The notes beneath the pieces were generated by a model. That model was given only the letters and a program-made list of their open reading frames with translations, was not told where the DNA came from and did not search any database. The translations under genes and the position numbers were made by a program. DNA of 64,000 nucleotides from the NCBI GenBank assembly GCA_002102555.1, contig MCFL01000017.1, positions 1 through 64,000 of the forward strand, written 5' to 3'. This document shows, piece after piece, positions 20,380-32,500 of the stretch (its first letter is position 1; the number at the start of each line of letters is the position of its first letter). Source of the DNA: Catenaria anguillulae PL171. Its lineage: Eukaryota > Blastocladiomycota > Blastocladiomycetes > Blastocladiales > Catenariaceae.

Positions 20380-21720
20380 TTACTCCTCATCATCCTCGTC
20401 ACTCTCCTCCTCCTCGTCACTCGCCTCCTCGAGCCAGTCAAGGAAGGGCTTTGCGGCCTCGCGCACAGCCTGTGCCTTTGCCTTGCTGCCCGTCCACTTC
20501 TTTGTCACCTTCTTGCCCCACGCCAAAATGGCAGCCTCATCGGCCAAATCCAGCTCGTACACATTCTTGAGCATGACGGGCACCTTCTTTGTGGCGTCTG
20601 CCTCGGCCACCATGCGCTCGAGTCCACCGAGGAAGTACTTGTGCGCACGGGCATTGCCCGCGTTCAACTTCTTGAACACGGCTGCGCGCGCCTTGAGATC
20701 AGCGCCAATCGAGTCAGGGCGCACAAGCACTTGGGCAAGCACGTGCGTGGCCAAGTGCGCCGCAATGCCGGCCTCCTTGACCTCGGCCAAAATGTCGGCC
20801 ACCGTGGCCTTTGGCTTGGTCTGCACGTAGGTGGCGAGCGAGTCGAGCGGATCGTTTTCGAGATCGTCGTCGTCGTCGGACGCAGCAGCTGCCTTCTTTG
20901 ACTTGGACTTTTTCTTGCCCTTCTTTTCCTCGTCGACGAGACCCAGCTTTTCCACGCCCTTGAGCAGCTCGGCTTGGCGCTTCTTTTGCGCCGCCTCGTC
21001 GAGATCCACCGACCAGTCGTCGTCCTTGAGGCGCGAGTCTCCCAAGGTCTTTGCTTCAGCCATGATTTGCTTGTGCAGCTCATCGCCAGAGTCGGCTTCG
21101 TCGTCCGAGCCCTTGGGCGTTTGCTCCTTGGACTTTGTGACCTTGCCCTTCTTGCTATTGTTGCAATGACATGCAAAGCAAGTGAGCAAAACACAGACAC
21201 ACACACTTACTCAACCATCAGGCATGAGGATGAGGATGACGTACCCACGGCCCTTCTTGCCAATGGCACCGACGACAGCGCCCTCGGGCGGGTTGTTCAA
21301 AATAAACGTGGTCAACTTGTGGCGCATATCAATCGGGGTGACATGCCCACACGCCAAGCAATGGCGCTCAATCATGCCATTGATGATCTTGAGATCCGTC
21401 TCGGGGTTACCGCACCCGCCGCACAAGACAAACTTTTCGATAAAAGTGCCAACAAGCTCTTGCAACCGCTGCGCGTCGTGTGCACCGTTGATGATGTACC
21501 TATCGTTCTTTGCATCGTGCTTTGTTTGCGCGCCCAGCTCGGTACCAAAGAACTTGCACGGGTACATGGGCGGGCGGTGCAGCGACCGGGCCACTTCGGT
21601 CAGGTTGGGCAACACCGTCTTGATGCCGTTACCGGAGCCCTCGATCTTGCACTGGATCGGGTCCATCTTGTAACGATAGAAGGCATCGTCCTTATCACCA
21701 CCAATGTTGATGCGCGACAT
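20380..21720 (-). CDS. TIF5: Translation initiation factor eIF5
   Basis: Exon 1 is 21720-21245. A 90-base intron (GTACGTC donor, AATAG acceptor) joins in phase 2 to exon 2, 21154-20380, giving 416 residues. eIF5 is the GTPase-activating protein for eIF2 in the 43S pre-initiation complex. The N-terminal domain is unmistakable: DAFYRYKMDPIQCKIEGSGN with the catalytic-type Arg, GTELGAQT, and a C4 zinc ribbon (CGGC ... CLAC). A Lys-rich linker (KKGRGKKGKVTKSKEQ) spans the splice junction. An acidic segment follows, then the C-terminal W2/HEAT-like domain (KYFLGGLERMVAE; WGKKVTKKW) with an acidic-aromatic end (PFLDWLEEASDEEEESDEDDEE) that in known eIF5 binds eIF2-beta and eIF3. No anomalies. Confidence 0.95.
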
Positions 21721-22374
21721 GATGAAAACGTGATGTTGAAAAGTTTGAGAGTGGGTGGGACGATTACGTGGCGGATGCACGAAAAGATCGACAGTCGATG
21801 GTACGATGGATTATGGGTGGAGTTGGTGGAGGCGCGGGCGACAAAGGCATCCAGCAGGACCTTGCGGCGGTGGTGGAGGCAGCGTGGATGGCGGGATTAC
21901 GGGGGAGGTGGGCGGCACGAAGCGATCAGAACCGGGGAAGTGGGTCGGATGCGTTCGCTGGCGAGGTTGGAGAGTCGATTGCCGTGGGTTGCAAGGCTGC
22001 GTTCGTAGATAGATCAGTCACGATCGGTGGCATACTTCATGGAATCGTGTTGGGCCGTGTGGATTGACTCAGCAAGCACACAGTGTGTGGCGATCAGGCA
22101 AAGACAATGAAAACGTGTGTTGATGGTCAACAAGAGTGTTTGGCCTGGTCAGCTGCTGTCATGTGATCGTCTCCACGCGAGTTTCGAGTCTCGTGCCCGC
22201 ATCTCATTTGTGTGCGTCTCCACCTTGGCGACAAGAGATCGGTAACAGGGCCATGAAGATGATGAAAAGTGCGGGCACTCCCTGCAGACGTCGAATCACT
22301 TTTGTCTTTGTCCATGCGACGATTCTCTCTTTGGAAGGGTATGCTTGCATGTCTGTATTTCACAAACTCACGCA
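21721..22374. other. Intergenic, 654 bases
   Basis: Contains the eIF5 promoter and the 3' region of the membrane-protein gene ending at 22375. The part near eIF5 is G-rich on the plus strand (21830-21990). Open frames here have no protein-like character. No clear regulatory motif was seen. Confidence 0.4.
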
Positions 22375-23646
22375 TCACAAGCGCGGGTCGTCCACGACGG
22401 AGCTCCCAGGCAGATGCAACTCCTCCTCCTCCACAGCACCACCATTCCTCTGCTTATCTCGCTTCCGACTTGCCTCTCCAGGTACCCCGAGATCCACCTC
22501 TCCACCCACTTGCACCGTGCTCGGAACTGGCACGAGCAAGTAAGATGGCGGGTCCAAGTCCACAGGCACAGACGACATGTCAACCATCTCAATGGCAACA
22601 CCCGCTTCTTGCTTTGCACTGTGACGTCGACGAACAAACAGCAGCACGCCAATCACGATACCCGCTAACAAAAGCGCGGTCCCGAGCCCGAGAATGAAGC
22701 CGAGAGGCACTAATCGCATCTCGGCGGCACCGTTGCCCGTAGCCGTGGTCGTTGCTGGCGAGCCTGGTTGAGTAACCACGTTGGTGATGGCTGCGCCAGT
22801 AAGTACTGAAACAAACGGCGTAGGTTGGATCACGGTTGTGATGACGCTGACATTGGCGCCGGAGCCGATGGTGATGGTCGAGGTGAATGGCGTTGGTGTG
22901 ATCGTGATGGTTGTTGCAATGGTCGGTGGGAGAGTCAGTGTTGGGCCAGGTTGTGGAAGCCCGGGTGCATTGGTTGTTGAAATGGGAGGTTGCAGAGTCG
23001 GTGGTGATGGCGATCTTGCGGGCGGTTGTGATTGTGAGCGAGGTGGTGGTGGCGACAGATTGGGATTGCAGTCGAATGTGAGGATAGCTGTTAAAACAGG
23101 TCACGTCGTCGTTGTGAGTCTGCCAGTCACTGCTGGGTCCTGGTCCTCTCCAGGCATGCCAGTGAATGAGCGAATGGATACGCCGTTCGTACCACCGTGA
23201 GCCGCTATTGAAGCATGTAACTCAACCGCCTTAAGCACGCAACCTGGCGCAAATTGCGGGCCATCTGCATCATTGTCTTGCGACCACTGGCTGTCGGCAC
23301 CGGCACTTGATCCTGCCCGCGAGTTTGGGTATTCCAACGACGCCAAGAAGAGCGAATTCCACGCTGCTCGCATGCCCGTTATCCCTGTCGGGACCGGCTG
23401 GCCCATGATTTGCGCGAATGGAAAGTGGAAAGCTTCCTTGACATTGAGGTAGTTGACGATCTGCGGCTCAGGATCCCCGGAGCAGTACACACGCAAGCCG
23501 GAAATGACGGGCGGGTCGCCAGTGAATTGGATGGTTTCAAAGTCGAGCCGAGTCACGTAGTCGTTGTTGCAGCTCGCCGGGTGCTTGACGACTTGAACGT
23601 CGGGCTGGTTCAAGTTGCCAATGGATATTCTTTTGAGCGATGACAT
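22375..23646 (-). CDS. Single-pass membrane protein with Pro/Thr stalk (paralogue 1)
   Basis: Exon 1 is 23646-23193 and exon 2 is 23087-22375, joined in phase 1 (GTACGA donor, TTTTAACAG acceptor), giving about 388 residues. The N-terminal domain of about 150 residues has DYVTRLDFETIQFTGD, ISGLRVYCSGDPEP and FAPGCVLKAVELHASIAAHG and resembles no family I can name. It ends in LTFDC, then a Pro/Ser/Thr-rich stalk (PPTIATTITITPTPFT). One clear transmembrane segment follows (LGLGTALLLAGIVIGVLLF) with RRRHS on the cytoplasmic side, then a tail ending ELHLPGSSVVDDPRL. Stalk, single helix and basic stop-transfer recall fungal wall-stress sensors. No signal peptide is visible at the chosen start, so a missing upstream exon is possible. 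The paralogue at 24139-25373 has its intron at the same place. Confidence 0.65.
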
Positions 23647-24138
23647 TGTGGTAGTGGGTGCAGTCAGCCTGTGCTGTTGTACGTGTCGTAACGAGGGAAT
23701 ACAGACCGGTAGCCGAGGAGTCGTCTGTATTTGTACGACGAAAACACCGAACGCAATTGCGCCTCAAGCGGCGGCGGGGCGCCAGGCAATGCCAAGCAGG
23801 CGGGCTATCTTCAGGGTTACAGTTTCTGCAAACATGCACAGGCTCATTTAATTCAAGGTTCCAGTGGACAACAGTCTTTGTATGCCAGCATGTGTCTGTG
23901 AAATTTTTGTCGCGCAAAACGCGGTTACGGTGAACCACGGTGTTTTGGGTCCCACACACCCGTGCTTCGCCTGAACCATACACAGGTGCTGCCGATGGCA
24001 TGGTGGTAGACCCGATTGACCTGCAGAGGTAGGTAACATGAGGGTTGGCACAAGTCAACGAACAGCATTGTGCGGGAAATGATGTAACAGATGTTGTGAG
24101 ACAAAGTGATCAATATTTCCTTACGAAATGACTATGTC
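23647..24138. other. Intergenic between the two membrane-protein paralogues
   Basis: A minus-strand frame at 23537-24058 contains several cysteines (VCRNCNPEDS, NCVRCFRRTN), but it overlaps the start of paralogue 1 in another frame and has no counterpart before paralogue 2. I therefore treat it as non-coding, or at most as an untranslated leader. If paralogue 1 has an upstream signal-peptide exon, it would lie here. Confidence 0.35.
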
Positions 24139-25373
24139 TCACAACCGCGGGTCATCCGGGATCGAGCTCCCAGGCAACTGCAACTCCTCGCCCTCGGCAC
24201 CATCAACCTTGTTCTTTGCTTTTCTGCTTTGTTCCTTAGGCATTCCATCCCCCACACTGCTCAACCTGGGCATGACGCGAATCGGTTCAGGCACATATGT
24301 CGGCGGATCCACGTCCGCCGATGCAGGAACGGATGCCATGTCGGCCATCTCGATGGCAACAACGGCTTCTTGCCTTTTACTTGGAGGTCGACGACGCACA
24401 TACAACAATGCGCCAATCACAATGCCTGCAACCAGCAAAGCAGTCGCCAGCCCGAAAACAAATCCGAGCGGAAACGCGTGCGAGTCGCGAAGCGCTGGGT
24501 CGCCCACGACAAACACATGAGTTGCGGAAACCCCAGTCTGGGTGGTAATGGCGGCACCAGCAGGAATTACGGATATGAAGGGTGTGGGCCGAATGACGGT
24601 AGTGATGAGGGTCGGCATTGAGTCGGCGCCGACCATAGTGATGGTAGATGTGAGTGGCACGGTGATGGTTGTAGGCGTTGGTTGGGAGAGAAGGGCGACA
24701 GTTTGACTGTTGGTTGGTGTCGCAGGCTGAGTTGGAAGTGCTGTTGATGATGTTGTAGGTGGTTGTGGGCTTGGGACAGGCGCCGGAGGTCTTGGAGGCG
24801 GAGGAGGAGGAGGAGGATCGCAGTCGAAAGTGAGTACGGCTGAAAACAATGGTGTGTGTTGAGCATGCGGTTGTAGTCCAGCCGGTGCAAAGCGATGGAA
24901 AAAAACCAACCCCCATGAGCAGCGACAGAGACTTGCAACTCGACACCCTTGAGCGGACAACCCGGGGCAAATGCGGGGCCAAAACCCTCCCAAGCTTGGA
25001 ACCAAGCCCCGAAATTCGGGTCTTGCCGTTGCACCTCTGTCCCGGCCACCAAGCGGCCGTATCCAATGGATGAAAGTGTGAGCCGATTCCATGTTGCACG
25101 TATGTCCGTCATCCCCGTTGCAAATGTCTCGCCCATGACCTGTGCCAACGGAAACACAAATACTTGCTTGACATTCAGGTAGTTGACGAGCTTTGGCTCA
25201 GTCTGCCCGGCACAGTACAATCGCAATCCGGAAATGACGGGGCCGGGGTCACCGGGAAGTAAGACAGTTTCAAAGTCGAGCCTGGTGGCAAACTCGTCGC
25301 AGCTCTCCGAGTGTTTGACAGCATCGGGATGGTTGATGTTGCCGACGGGGATCGTTCGTAGGGAAGAAATCAT
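24139..25373 (-). CDS. Single-pass membrane protein with Pro/Thr stalk (paralogue 2)
   Basis: Exon 1 is 25373-24911 and exon 2 is 24839-24139, joined in phase 1 (GTTGGT donor, TTTTCAG acceptor), giving about 387 residues. It aligns throughout with paralogue 1: ISSLRTIPVGNINHPD, ISGLRLYCAGQTEP, FAPGCPLKGVELQVSVAAHG, LTFDCD, a run of prolines, a Thr-rich stalk, the helix LGFVFGLATALLVAGIVIGA, RRRPPSKR and a tail ending LQLPGSSIPDDPRL. Ectodomain and tail are both conserved while the stalk has drifted, which suggests selection on the two ends. As in paralogue 1 there is no obvious signal peptide. The role is unknown; sensor or adhesin are only structural guesses. Confidence 0.65.
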
Positions 25374-26002
25374 GAAGTTACATATGTATAAAGGTCTATT
25401 GAACTTGATTCAGGTTCGAAGGAGCTGGGGCACAACCAGGTTGGTTGGTGCGGAAGGTCGCGCCGCTCCTGCAGGTATGAGGCGGGTCGGCACTGTTAGC
25501 ATGGCTCCGTCATTGCCATGAAATCGAATGGTCTTGCTGTGTGAGTGCGATGGCCGGGGACTTGGGGGGTTCCATCTCGCTATAGTTCCCTCAGCGTGGC
25601 GGAAGCATAGACAAAAGCATGCTCGGTTACAGTCAATATATTGAGACATGATTGATGGCAAGAAACGATGCGGTGAACCGCAGGTTTCAAGATACTTGCA
25701 ACATGAGACATGATGAGCACGAGGTCGAGCCTGGGTCGAGCTGACCGGAAACGCTCGGCCAGCCAGCCGACCGTTCGGGTCATGAGCCATAACATAAATA
25801 TACTTGATGAGTTTGCTTCACAGCTATGTTCGTAGCTCGCTTGGACTTCGACGCAGTCGGACAGGTACTGCACATTCGGAGCCCGCCTGTCTTTCGGGGA
25901 TCTTTGGGGGAAGGAGTGGAACGATGAACGATAATGTGCCGATGAACGCAGTGAAAGTGGAACAAAAAACGAATGGTCGGAACACAAGAAGCTCTCATTA
26001 CA
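25374..26002. other. Intergenic, 629 bases
   Basis: Between paralogue 2 and the broken SDR copy 2. Minus-strand frames (for example near 25600-25980) are short, Ser-rich and without recognisable domains. Promoter of paralogue 2 expected at the left end. Nothing else recognised. Confidence 0.35.
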
Positions 26003-27026
26003 TTACGCGGCCAAGTTTGCCTTGATCTCCTCGACGACCTTATCCCCCAACACCCGCTTGGTGATCTCCAAGCTCATGTCCCAAAGCTTGTCAGCCAACC
26101 GCTCGTCCATTGCAAACTTGGACGGCGTGCCCACTTTACCTTGGGGCACAAAGTACGTTCCACTGGGTGCCCACTTGATTCCCTCTCTGTCCCCAACTGT
26201 GGGTGGGTAGCCGCGCACAAGGTGGTCACGGCTCCACTCTCTGGTGACTTTGCCACAACAGCTGCCAATCCCTTTGCCACGGTTCCGACAACGGATCCGT
26301 ACGATGAAGACAAGTTGCGGCCCAGCTCGGTATCAACGTATCCAGGGTGCACTGCAAAGCACTGGATCGACGAGGGCAAATGACGAGCGAGATACTTCGT
26401 GAAGAGCAGGTTCGAAGCTTGGATTGGCCATAAGCACCCCAGGTCGAGTATGCGGCCTCCAACTTGGCCGAACTGCTGCCTTCGCCTTGGGGCCACACCA
26501 TGATTTGGTCCAGCTCGAGCAGACCAGTCGAGTAAGGCATGGTATGCGCAAGTGAGGATAAGTTGATGATGCGTGACTTGGCGTCGGCGCCCTTGGGGAT
26601 CAATGGCAAAAGAAGCATAGTAAAGACAAATGGCCCATATGATTGGTGCCAAACTGCGACTCGATGCCATCTTTGGTGAGCGCAAACGGCGTGGCCATAA
26701 TGCCGGCATTGTTGATGAGGACGTCGATGCGGTGGTTGCGATCACGCAGCGTGCGAGCGGCTTTGCACACGATTCGAGCGACTGCAGGTCGAGCGGGAGG
26801 AACTCGAGTGAGCCAATACCGGATGCCGAGATGGCGGCCAATTCAGACTGGATCTTGGCGATGGCGGCCTCTGCCTTTTCTTGCGAGCGACAGGCCAGGA
26901 TCACGTTGCCGCCATGCTTTGCGATTTCGCGCGCCGTGATCCATCCAATGCCTGTGTTGGCACCCGTGATGACAAAGTTGCGGCCGGTGAGGGTCGGATT
27001 TGGTCGAGAGAGAAGCCTGCGCCCAT
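26003..27026 (-). pseudogene. SDR copy 2, several one-base breaks
   Basis: A near twin of the intact SDR copy 3 (27857-28882) from start (MGAGFSLDQI) to end (ERLADKLWDMSLEITKRVLG). Compared with copy 3 by eye, the frame is lost and regained at about five places, near 26998, 26763, 26630, 26427 and 26190. At each of them one missing base is enough: a C in the first, an A in AAAA, a T, a G before CGAAC, and one near GTGGGGACAG. The motifs TGANTGIG and YGQSK are present but fall in different frames. As written it cannot encode a full dehydrogenase. The all-deletion pattern also fits consensus errors, so it may be a normal gene in the organism. Confidence 0.7.
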
Positions 27027-27856
27027 GGTTGCTGGTGATTGTGTATAAGATTTCGTTGATGCTAATGCATTGAGAGAATGACTGTGGATGTTGTCGTGTG
27101 ACAAAAAAGTGAACGTGGGGCGGCGGCGCCTTTTGCAACGCCGCCACCTGAAAATTTCTGCCGTGACATGGCACGGAGAATTTTGCCTTGCACGCACGAT
27201 GTCTCGGAGTCGCGTTTGATGTTTGTCACGGTCAACAGTCTTTGTCAGCAGAACGACACATGCCGCGCGGAGAGCTGACCAGCGTGGATTGCTCTTCGGT
27301 TCTCGATTTTCTCTTGGGTAGTTGACGGTCTTCGGGCATACATACCCTCCAGCATGATTCAGTCGTCTTCTCCTGCCTTCTTTTCGCATGGCTCTCTTGA
27401 CTGGAGCCTCACATCGGGCAGCAACTCAACCCGCGTGGACAATCCATTCCGATCCACGAGCATTGTGCTCGGAATGCGACAACTTGAGCTCGAGCTCAGC
27501 TCGCCTGATACTAATAATCAAGCGGCACATGACTCTCGCCGGCAAGTAACGCCAGAGTTGTGCGGTGCCAGCTGCTCAGTCATTCATTGTCATGGCCAAA
27601 TACAATGTCGAGGCTACATAACCGTTTGAGAACATAGCTGAGAGATGATGATCCAAGAAAGCAAGTCGTTGGCAATGTGAGACATCTTGATTCCGATTTC
27701 CACTGCATGCATCTCAAACGCACGCGAAAGCAGCAGACAAGTTAGCAAGTTTGCCGACTAGTATGTCCGCGATTGGTGAAAGGAACAATGTGGGACAAAA
27801 TTGTTTATTGTATGTGAAGGAAAGCGCTCATCAAACGAGAAGGGCAACCGTACGCT
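27027..27856. other. Intergenic between SDR copies 2 and 3, 830 bases
   Basis: Holds the copy 2 promoter and the copy 3 terminator. It is not repeated on the other side of copy 3, so the duplicated unit seems to be little more than the coding region. An inverted-looking gagctcgagctc stretch lies near 27486. No gene seen. Confidence 0.35.
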
Positions 27857-28882
27857 TCATGCCTGTATGTTTCCCTTGATCTCCTCAGATACCTTCTCTC
27901 CCAACACCCGCCTCACAATCTCCAAGCTCATCTCCCACAGCTTGTCGCCCAATCGCTCATCCATGGCAAACTTGGACGGCGTGCCCACCTTACCCTCCGG
28001 CACAAAGTATGTGCCACTCGGTGCCCACCGGATTCCCTTGCTCAGTTCCCACTTTGGGTGTGTTGCCGCGCAAAGCGTCGTGATAGCTCCACTTTCTGGT
28101 GACTTTGCAACCACCGCGGCCAATCCCTTTGCAACCGTGCCGACGATGGATCCGTGCGATGACGACAAGTTGCGTCCGAGGTCCGTGTCGACGTATCCGG
28201 GGTGAACGGCAAAGCACTGAACGGACGAGGGCAAATGGCGAGCGAGGTACTTGGCAAACAACAAATTGGCCAGTTTGGATTGCCCGTATGCAGCCCAGGT
28301 CGCATACACGGCCTCGAGCTTGGCCGAAGAACCATCTTGGCTCACCATGATTTGGTCCAGCTCGAGCAGACCAGTCGAATACGGCAATGTGTGACCGAAC
28401 GACGACAGGATGACAATACGCGACTTGGCGTCTTCATCCTTTGGAATCAGCGGCAACAGCAGCATCGTGAAAACAAAGTGGCCCATATGGTTGGTGCCAA
28501 ATTGTGACTCGATACCGTCCTTGGTGAGGGCAAACGGCGTGGCCATGATACCGGCGTTGTTGATGAGGACGTCGATGCGGTGGTTGCGGTCACGCAGGGT
28601 ACGAGCGGCTTTTGCACACGATTTGAGGGATTGAAGGTCGAGTGGGAGGAACTCGAGTGTGCCAATTTCGGATGAAGGAGTGCCTCCGGCGGCCAGTTCA
28701 GACTGGATCTTGGCGATGGCGGCCTCTGCCTTTTCTTGCGAGCGGCAGGCCAGGATCACGTTGCCGCCATGCTTTGCGATTTCGCGGGCCGTGATCCATC
28801 CAATGCCCGTATTGGCACCCGTGATGACAAAGTTGCGGCCTGTGAGGGTCGGGATTTGGTCGAGAGAGAAGCCTGCGCCCAT
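27857..28882 (-). CDS. Short-chain dehydrogenase/reductase (SDR copy 3), intact
   Basis: One intact frame of 341 residues from MGAGFSLDQIPTLTGRNFVI. The frame is open further upstream (to 29047), but the leader is Pro/Thr-rich and copies 1 and 2 start at the equivalent Met. Cofactor motif TGANTGIG at 21-28, NNAG near 110, a Ser in VILSSFGH, and the catalytic Tyr-x3-Lys as AYGQSKLANLL near 202. HPGYVDT is typical of the retinol-dehydrogenase/WWOX-like branch. Arg in ACRSQEK, just after the second strand, favours NADP. No membrane anchor is seen at the N terminus, so it is probably soluble. Substrate cannot be told. It is the template for judging the damage in copies 1 and 2. Confidence 0.88.
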   Translation of the reverse strand: MGAGFSLDQIPTLTGRNFVITGANTGIGWITAREIAKHGGNVILACRSQEKAEAAIAKIQSELAAGGTPSSEIGTLEFLPLDLQSLKSCAKAARTLRDRNHRIDVLINNAGIMATPFALTKDGIESQFGTNHMGHFVFTMLLLPLIPKDEDAKSRIVILSSFGHTLPYSTGLLELDQIMVSQDGSSAKLEAVYATWAAYGQSKLANLLFAKYLARHLPSSVQCFAVHPGYVDTDLGRNLSSSHGSIVGTVAKGLAAVVAKSPESGAITTLCAATHPKWELSKGIRWAPSGTYFVPEGKVGTPSKFAMDERLGDKLWEMSLEIVRRVLGEKVSEEIKGNIQA

Positions 28883-29526
28883 GGTTGATGATGGTTGTGC
28901 GTGTGAGGGTTGGGTTACGTCGAGTGTGGAAGATGTGGTTGATGTCGATCTGTTTGTCGGCGACATGGGAAGGGGGAACGTAGTTCCTTTTGTAGGCGTT
29001 GCTCCCAGGTCGGCCTGGCCAAGATCAGGAGCAGGTGTACCTGGCATGTCAATTGACCTGCTGGGTCAGGAATTACAGTATATCTTGCTGTGACGTCGCT
29101 TGATGCACCGCACCTGAAGCGTGTTTGTCATCTCCCTGATGTCATGGTGTCTCACGTCTGTATCTTGCGGCCAGCCGCACACCGAGCGCAGTCTTCTCCG
29201 CATAGGTGTCACCTGGCAAGAGTCCACTACATACGACCGCACCATGCTCAAGGCCGAGCTATGTTAGCAGATACACCGCACTCGTGATCATCCTCATGGC
29301 ATCAGTCGTACAAGTGCTGAATGTGGCGTTCTCGTCCCGATGCTGGGTCGATTGAGGTTGGGTTGGCACTGCCTTCACATTGCAGCGACATACCCAGGCT
29401 CGACATGCTGAGACGTGACGGCATCATCTCGGTTGACAAATGACATGTCTGCACGGATATATTCACTGGTCTCAGATTGGTCCTGTATCGGAAATTGGAC
29501 AAGGCTGGGCACACCCACACATAGGC
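28883..29526. other. Intergenic, 644 bases
   Basis: Promoter side of SDR copy 3 and the 3' side of the BTB gene. The first 160 bases are an open continuation of the SDR frame without start-like context. Beyond that, nothing protein-like and no repeat was seen. Confidence 0.35.
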
Positions 29527-32500
29527 TCAAACAACCAAATCAACAAAACGATTACACAGCTCAAGAAGAAGGGTATCAAAATGGCCCGAGGATGCATCAG
29601 GATCACCAGCATCCTGGTGGGCGAGATGGCAGTGAAGAGCGACAGGGTATCGGACGAGAAGCTGAGCAGCTGCTTCCATAAGCAGCGGCTGAAAAACATT
29701 GCAACACTCTGCCGGCCAGCCTTCCATTGTCACGGCAATGTAAGCGTCAAGGATGGCACGCGCGACTTGACCGACAAACTGCAACCGGTGAGCGACTTGT
29801 GGATCCGCTTTGTGCACCTGAGCCTCGTTGGCGACAGCAGTAGCGTCGGCAGTTGACGAGGGCAATGCCTCCTCATCCAGCAGCGACACGGGCGACCCGG
29901 GCGGACTCGGTGAATAGCTCGGCATGAAACAGTCTCGTCCAGAACCCACGCCGGTCGACGAATCGCGGTGAAATGGAGACCATGCAGAGGGATATGACAC
30001 GGCAGACGGAGCCGCAACCGGTGGCGGCGTGGCCAGCGGAAACCGTTCAACAATAAAGCGACTTGTTGGGTTGAGGCATGCAAACAAGAGTTCCAAACAC
30101 GCAAGCTGAATTGTCGGCGAAACAATGCGATCGGCGAGCAAGACCATTTCGACCAGGGTTTGCACTCGGCCGTGAACATCACCATCCTCGCTTGGCCACC
30201 ATTGGCCTGCAGTCTTGCCCATGAACGCAAAATCCACCATGTCGCGCAAGAGGTCGGCGGGTAACCAATCCATGCTGATGACGCCTGCGGGTCCAGAGTG
30301 TGGATTCATTGTCGCGGACGATTCCAAGAAGCCGTCGAGGAAAAGACCAGAAAAGTAGCCCGAGGCATGTGCCAAGCACGAGCGACAAGCGAGGACCATG
30401 GCCCCGCCGGCGCAGGCAATCGACACAGTCTGAATCTCTCGTGCTTGGTGAACGCATCCGTGGGCAAACCGCGTCCACATGTCCGAGGTCGGAATCGGGT
30501 CCCGGTACGGACGTGATAGCCATTGCTCGGCAAGAAGCGCAAAGCCAACAATCGAACGTGGGTCGTGCAAAGTCGCCAGCTTGGCGATGCGGGCGAGATG
30601 CATCGCTTGCGGAGGGATGTGGGTGCTGGACGACTGTTGACTTTGTGATTGGATCCATAATGCAACCACAGACGAGAGCCAGTTGACACGCTTGGACGGC
30701 ACGACTTGAGTATGAAACGCAACAAGGATGCGGTAAAGCCAGTCTGCTCGCGAACAAAGTACGAGTTGCATGTCGAGTACAGTATTGCCGTGATGAGCTG
30801 AATCAGTAAATCCACTGGGCTGGGCGACCGCTGAAACCACAGCGAGACGAGACGTGCGGCATAGTGCGGCACGCGAATCAGGGAAGGCAAGAGTTGCACG
30901 GCAAGGTCGGGTGTGCGTGAAAAGGTGGGGCCGTGGCTGACAGAAAAGACGAGCCAGGCGAGCGGTTGATGTTGATCCAAGTCGGCATCCGCGGGAAGGC
31001 AGGGTGTGAGGGACATGTATTGCTGAAAGTGTCGTGCGACAAGCGGGCCAATGGTTTCAGAAAGTGGGTCAATCAGCCGAATGTCGGAACGAAACAGGTT
31101 GACGGCGACGGCAAGCTGTTTGACGGGGAAACGGCCAACTGCCCACTTTCCAGAGTGAAGGTGGTGAGGTTGCCCACCAAAAGCGACCACAATCGTGTGA
31201 GCTCGGCCGAGTCCCGAACACGGAGTCGGAGTAGAGATGATTCGGCGAGGTGGCGTGCGCACAAGCAACACAAGTAGACTTCGGTCGGATCTGGAACCAC
31301 CTCTTGCTCGTTGGGATATCGAGAGAGACGGAGGACAAGCGGAACTAATCCATGTTGAATAATTGGGGTTGTCAGTTCCCATTTGCAGAGTAAAAGAGAC
31401 AAGAGCTTGAGGCACTTGCTAAAGAGCGCGCGCTTGTGTTCCGTTGGTGGCGCCGTGGATGACCGACGGACGACAATGACGGGAGGAGCGGGCAGCCTGA
31501 TTGCTTTGGTTGCGATTGTGGCGGATTGGATACGACAGGAAGGCACACGGAATCGACAAGACGCCTGGCAAACAGATAGATGGCTGACTGTGGTGCGGCT
31601 GTGACTTGTGAGGACCAATGGCAGGGTGTTGACACAGGTGGACGAGGATGCGAGCGAGTTGCACAGCGAGATCGTAGTCGGCGAGGTAAAGCGAGGAGGT
31701 CGCAAAGTGGGAGTCGTCGGCTTCGATGTCGTCCAAATGTGGGGGTTCGCTTGTTGTGGAATCAATAAAAAGCGTTGAAAAGAGCCACGTGAGTTGCGGA
31801 ATCAAGCCTGCATCTCGAACATGTGATGGTCCATTTGCTGATTTTGGCAAGAGTGGCGCGAGGACTTGCAGAAACGGAAGGAAGAGTGGACGGAACAGTG
31901 CCAGGCCACCTGGGTTGAAGGGTAAGGTCGGCAAGATGACAGAGCCAAGCGCACAAACATCGCGGACGAAAGATGATGAATTTCATCCGCCAAGCAGTCA
32001 GTCCACCGAGGTTGGAGTTGCTTGCACAGCGCAAGACAGCGTCCAAGAGCGGATGTGTGATGAGAGCAGTTGGCCAAGTCACATTCACTGAGCGATCGGG
32101 CACGTCCAGCAAGGAATCGATGGAGAGAGCGAATAAATGTCGGAGAGCTCAGGGATGGAGGAAGGGCAGGCGGCTGTGAGGAAGCTTGTTGAGCATGGCG
32201 GACAATTAGCCAAATGGCTGACAGAACATCAGTTGCAATCGGCGAATCGGCTGGCAATCTGGCAAAAAAGTGCGTGAGGTAAGCGCACAATGCCTCGAAT
32301 GTAGCACGACGGTAAACAATCGCCTTGAGTCCGGAATTTCGTTGAACAACGAGAAATGTTATTCGAAAAACGGTGTTCTGCCCATTGACATGATTGGCTT
32401 GTGGAAAGCAGGTCCAGTGAGCTTGCAAATGGTCAACCAATACTTGCAGAGCAGGGGAAGGTGGCGGGAAGCGCATGCAAAACATGATACAAGAGCTCGA

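Noticed and set aside
23537-24058. Cys-rich minus-strand frame upstream of membrane paralogue 1
   Set aside because: No counterpart before paralogue 2, overlaps the start in another frame, and has no signal peptide.
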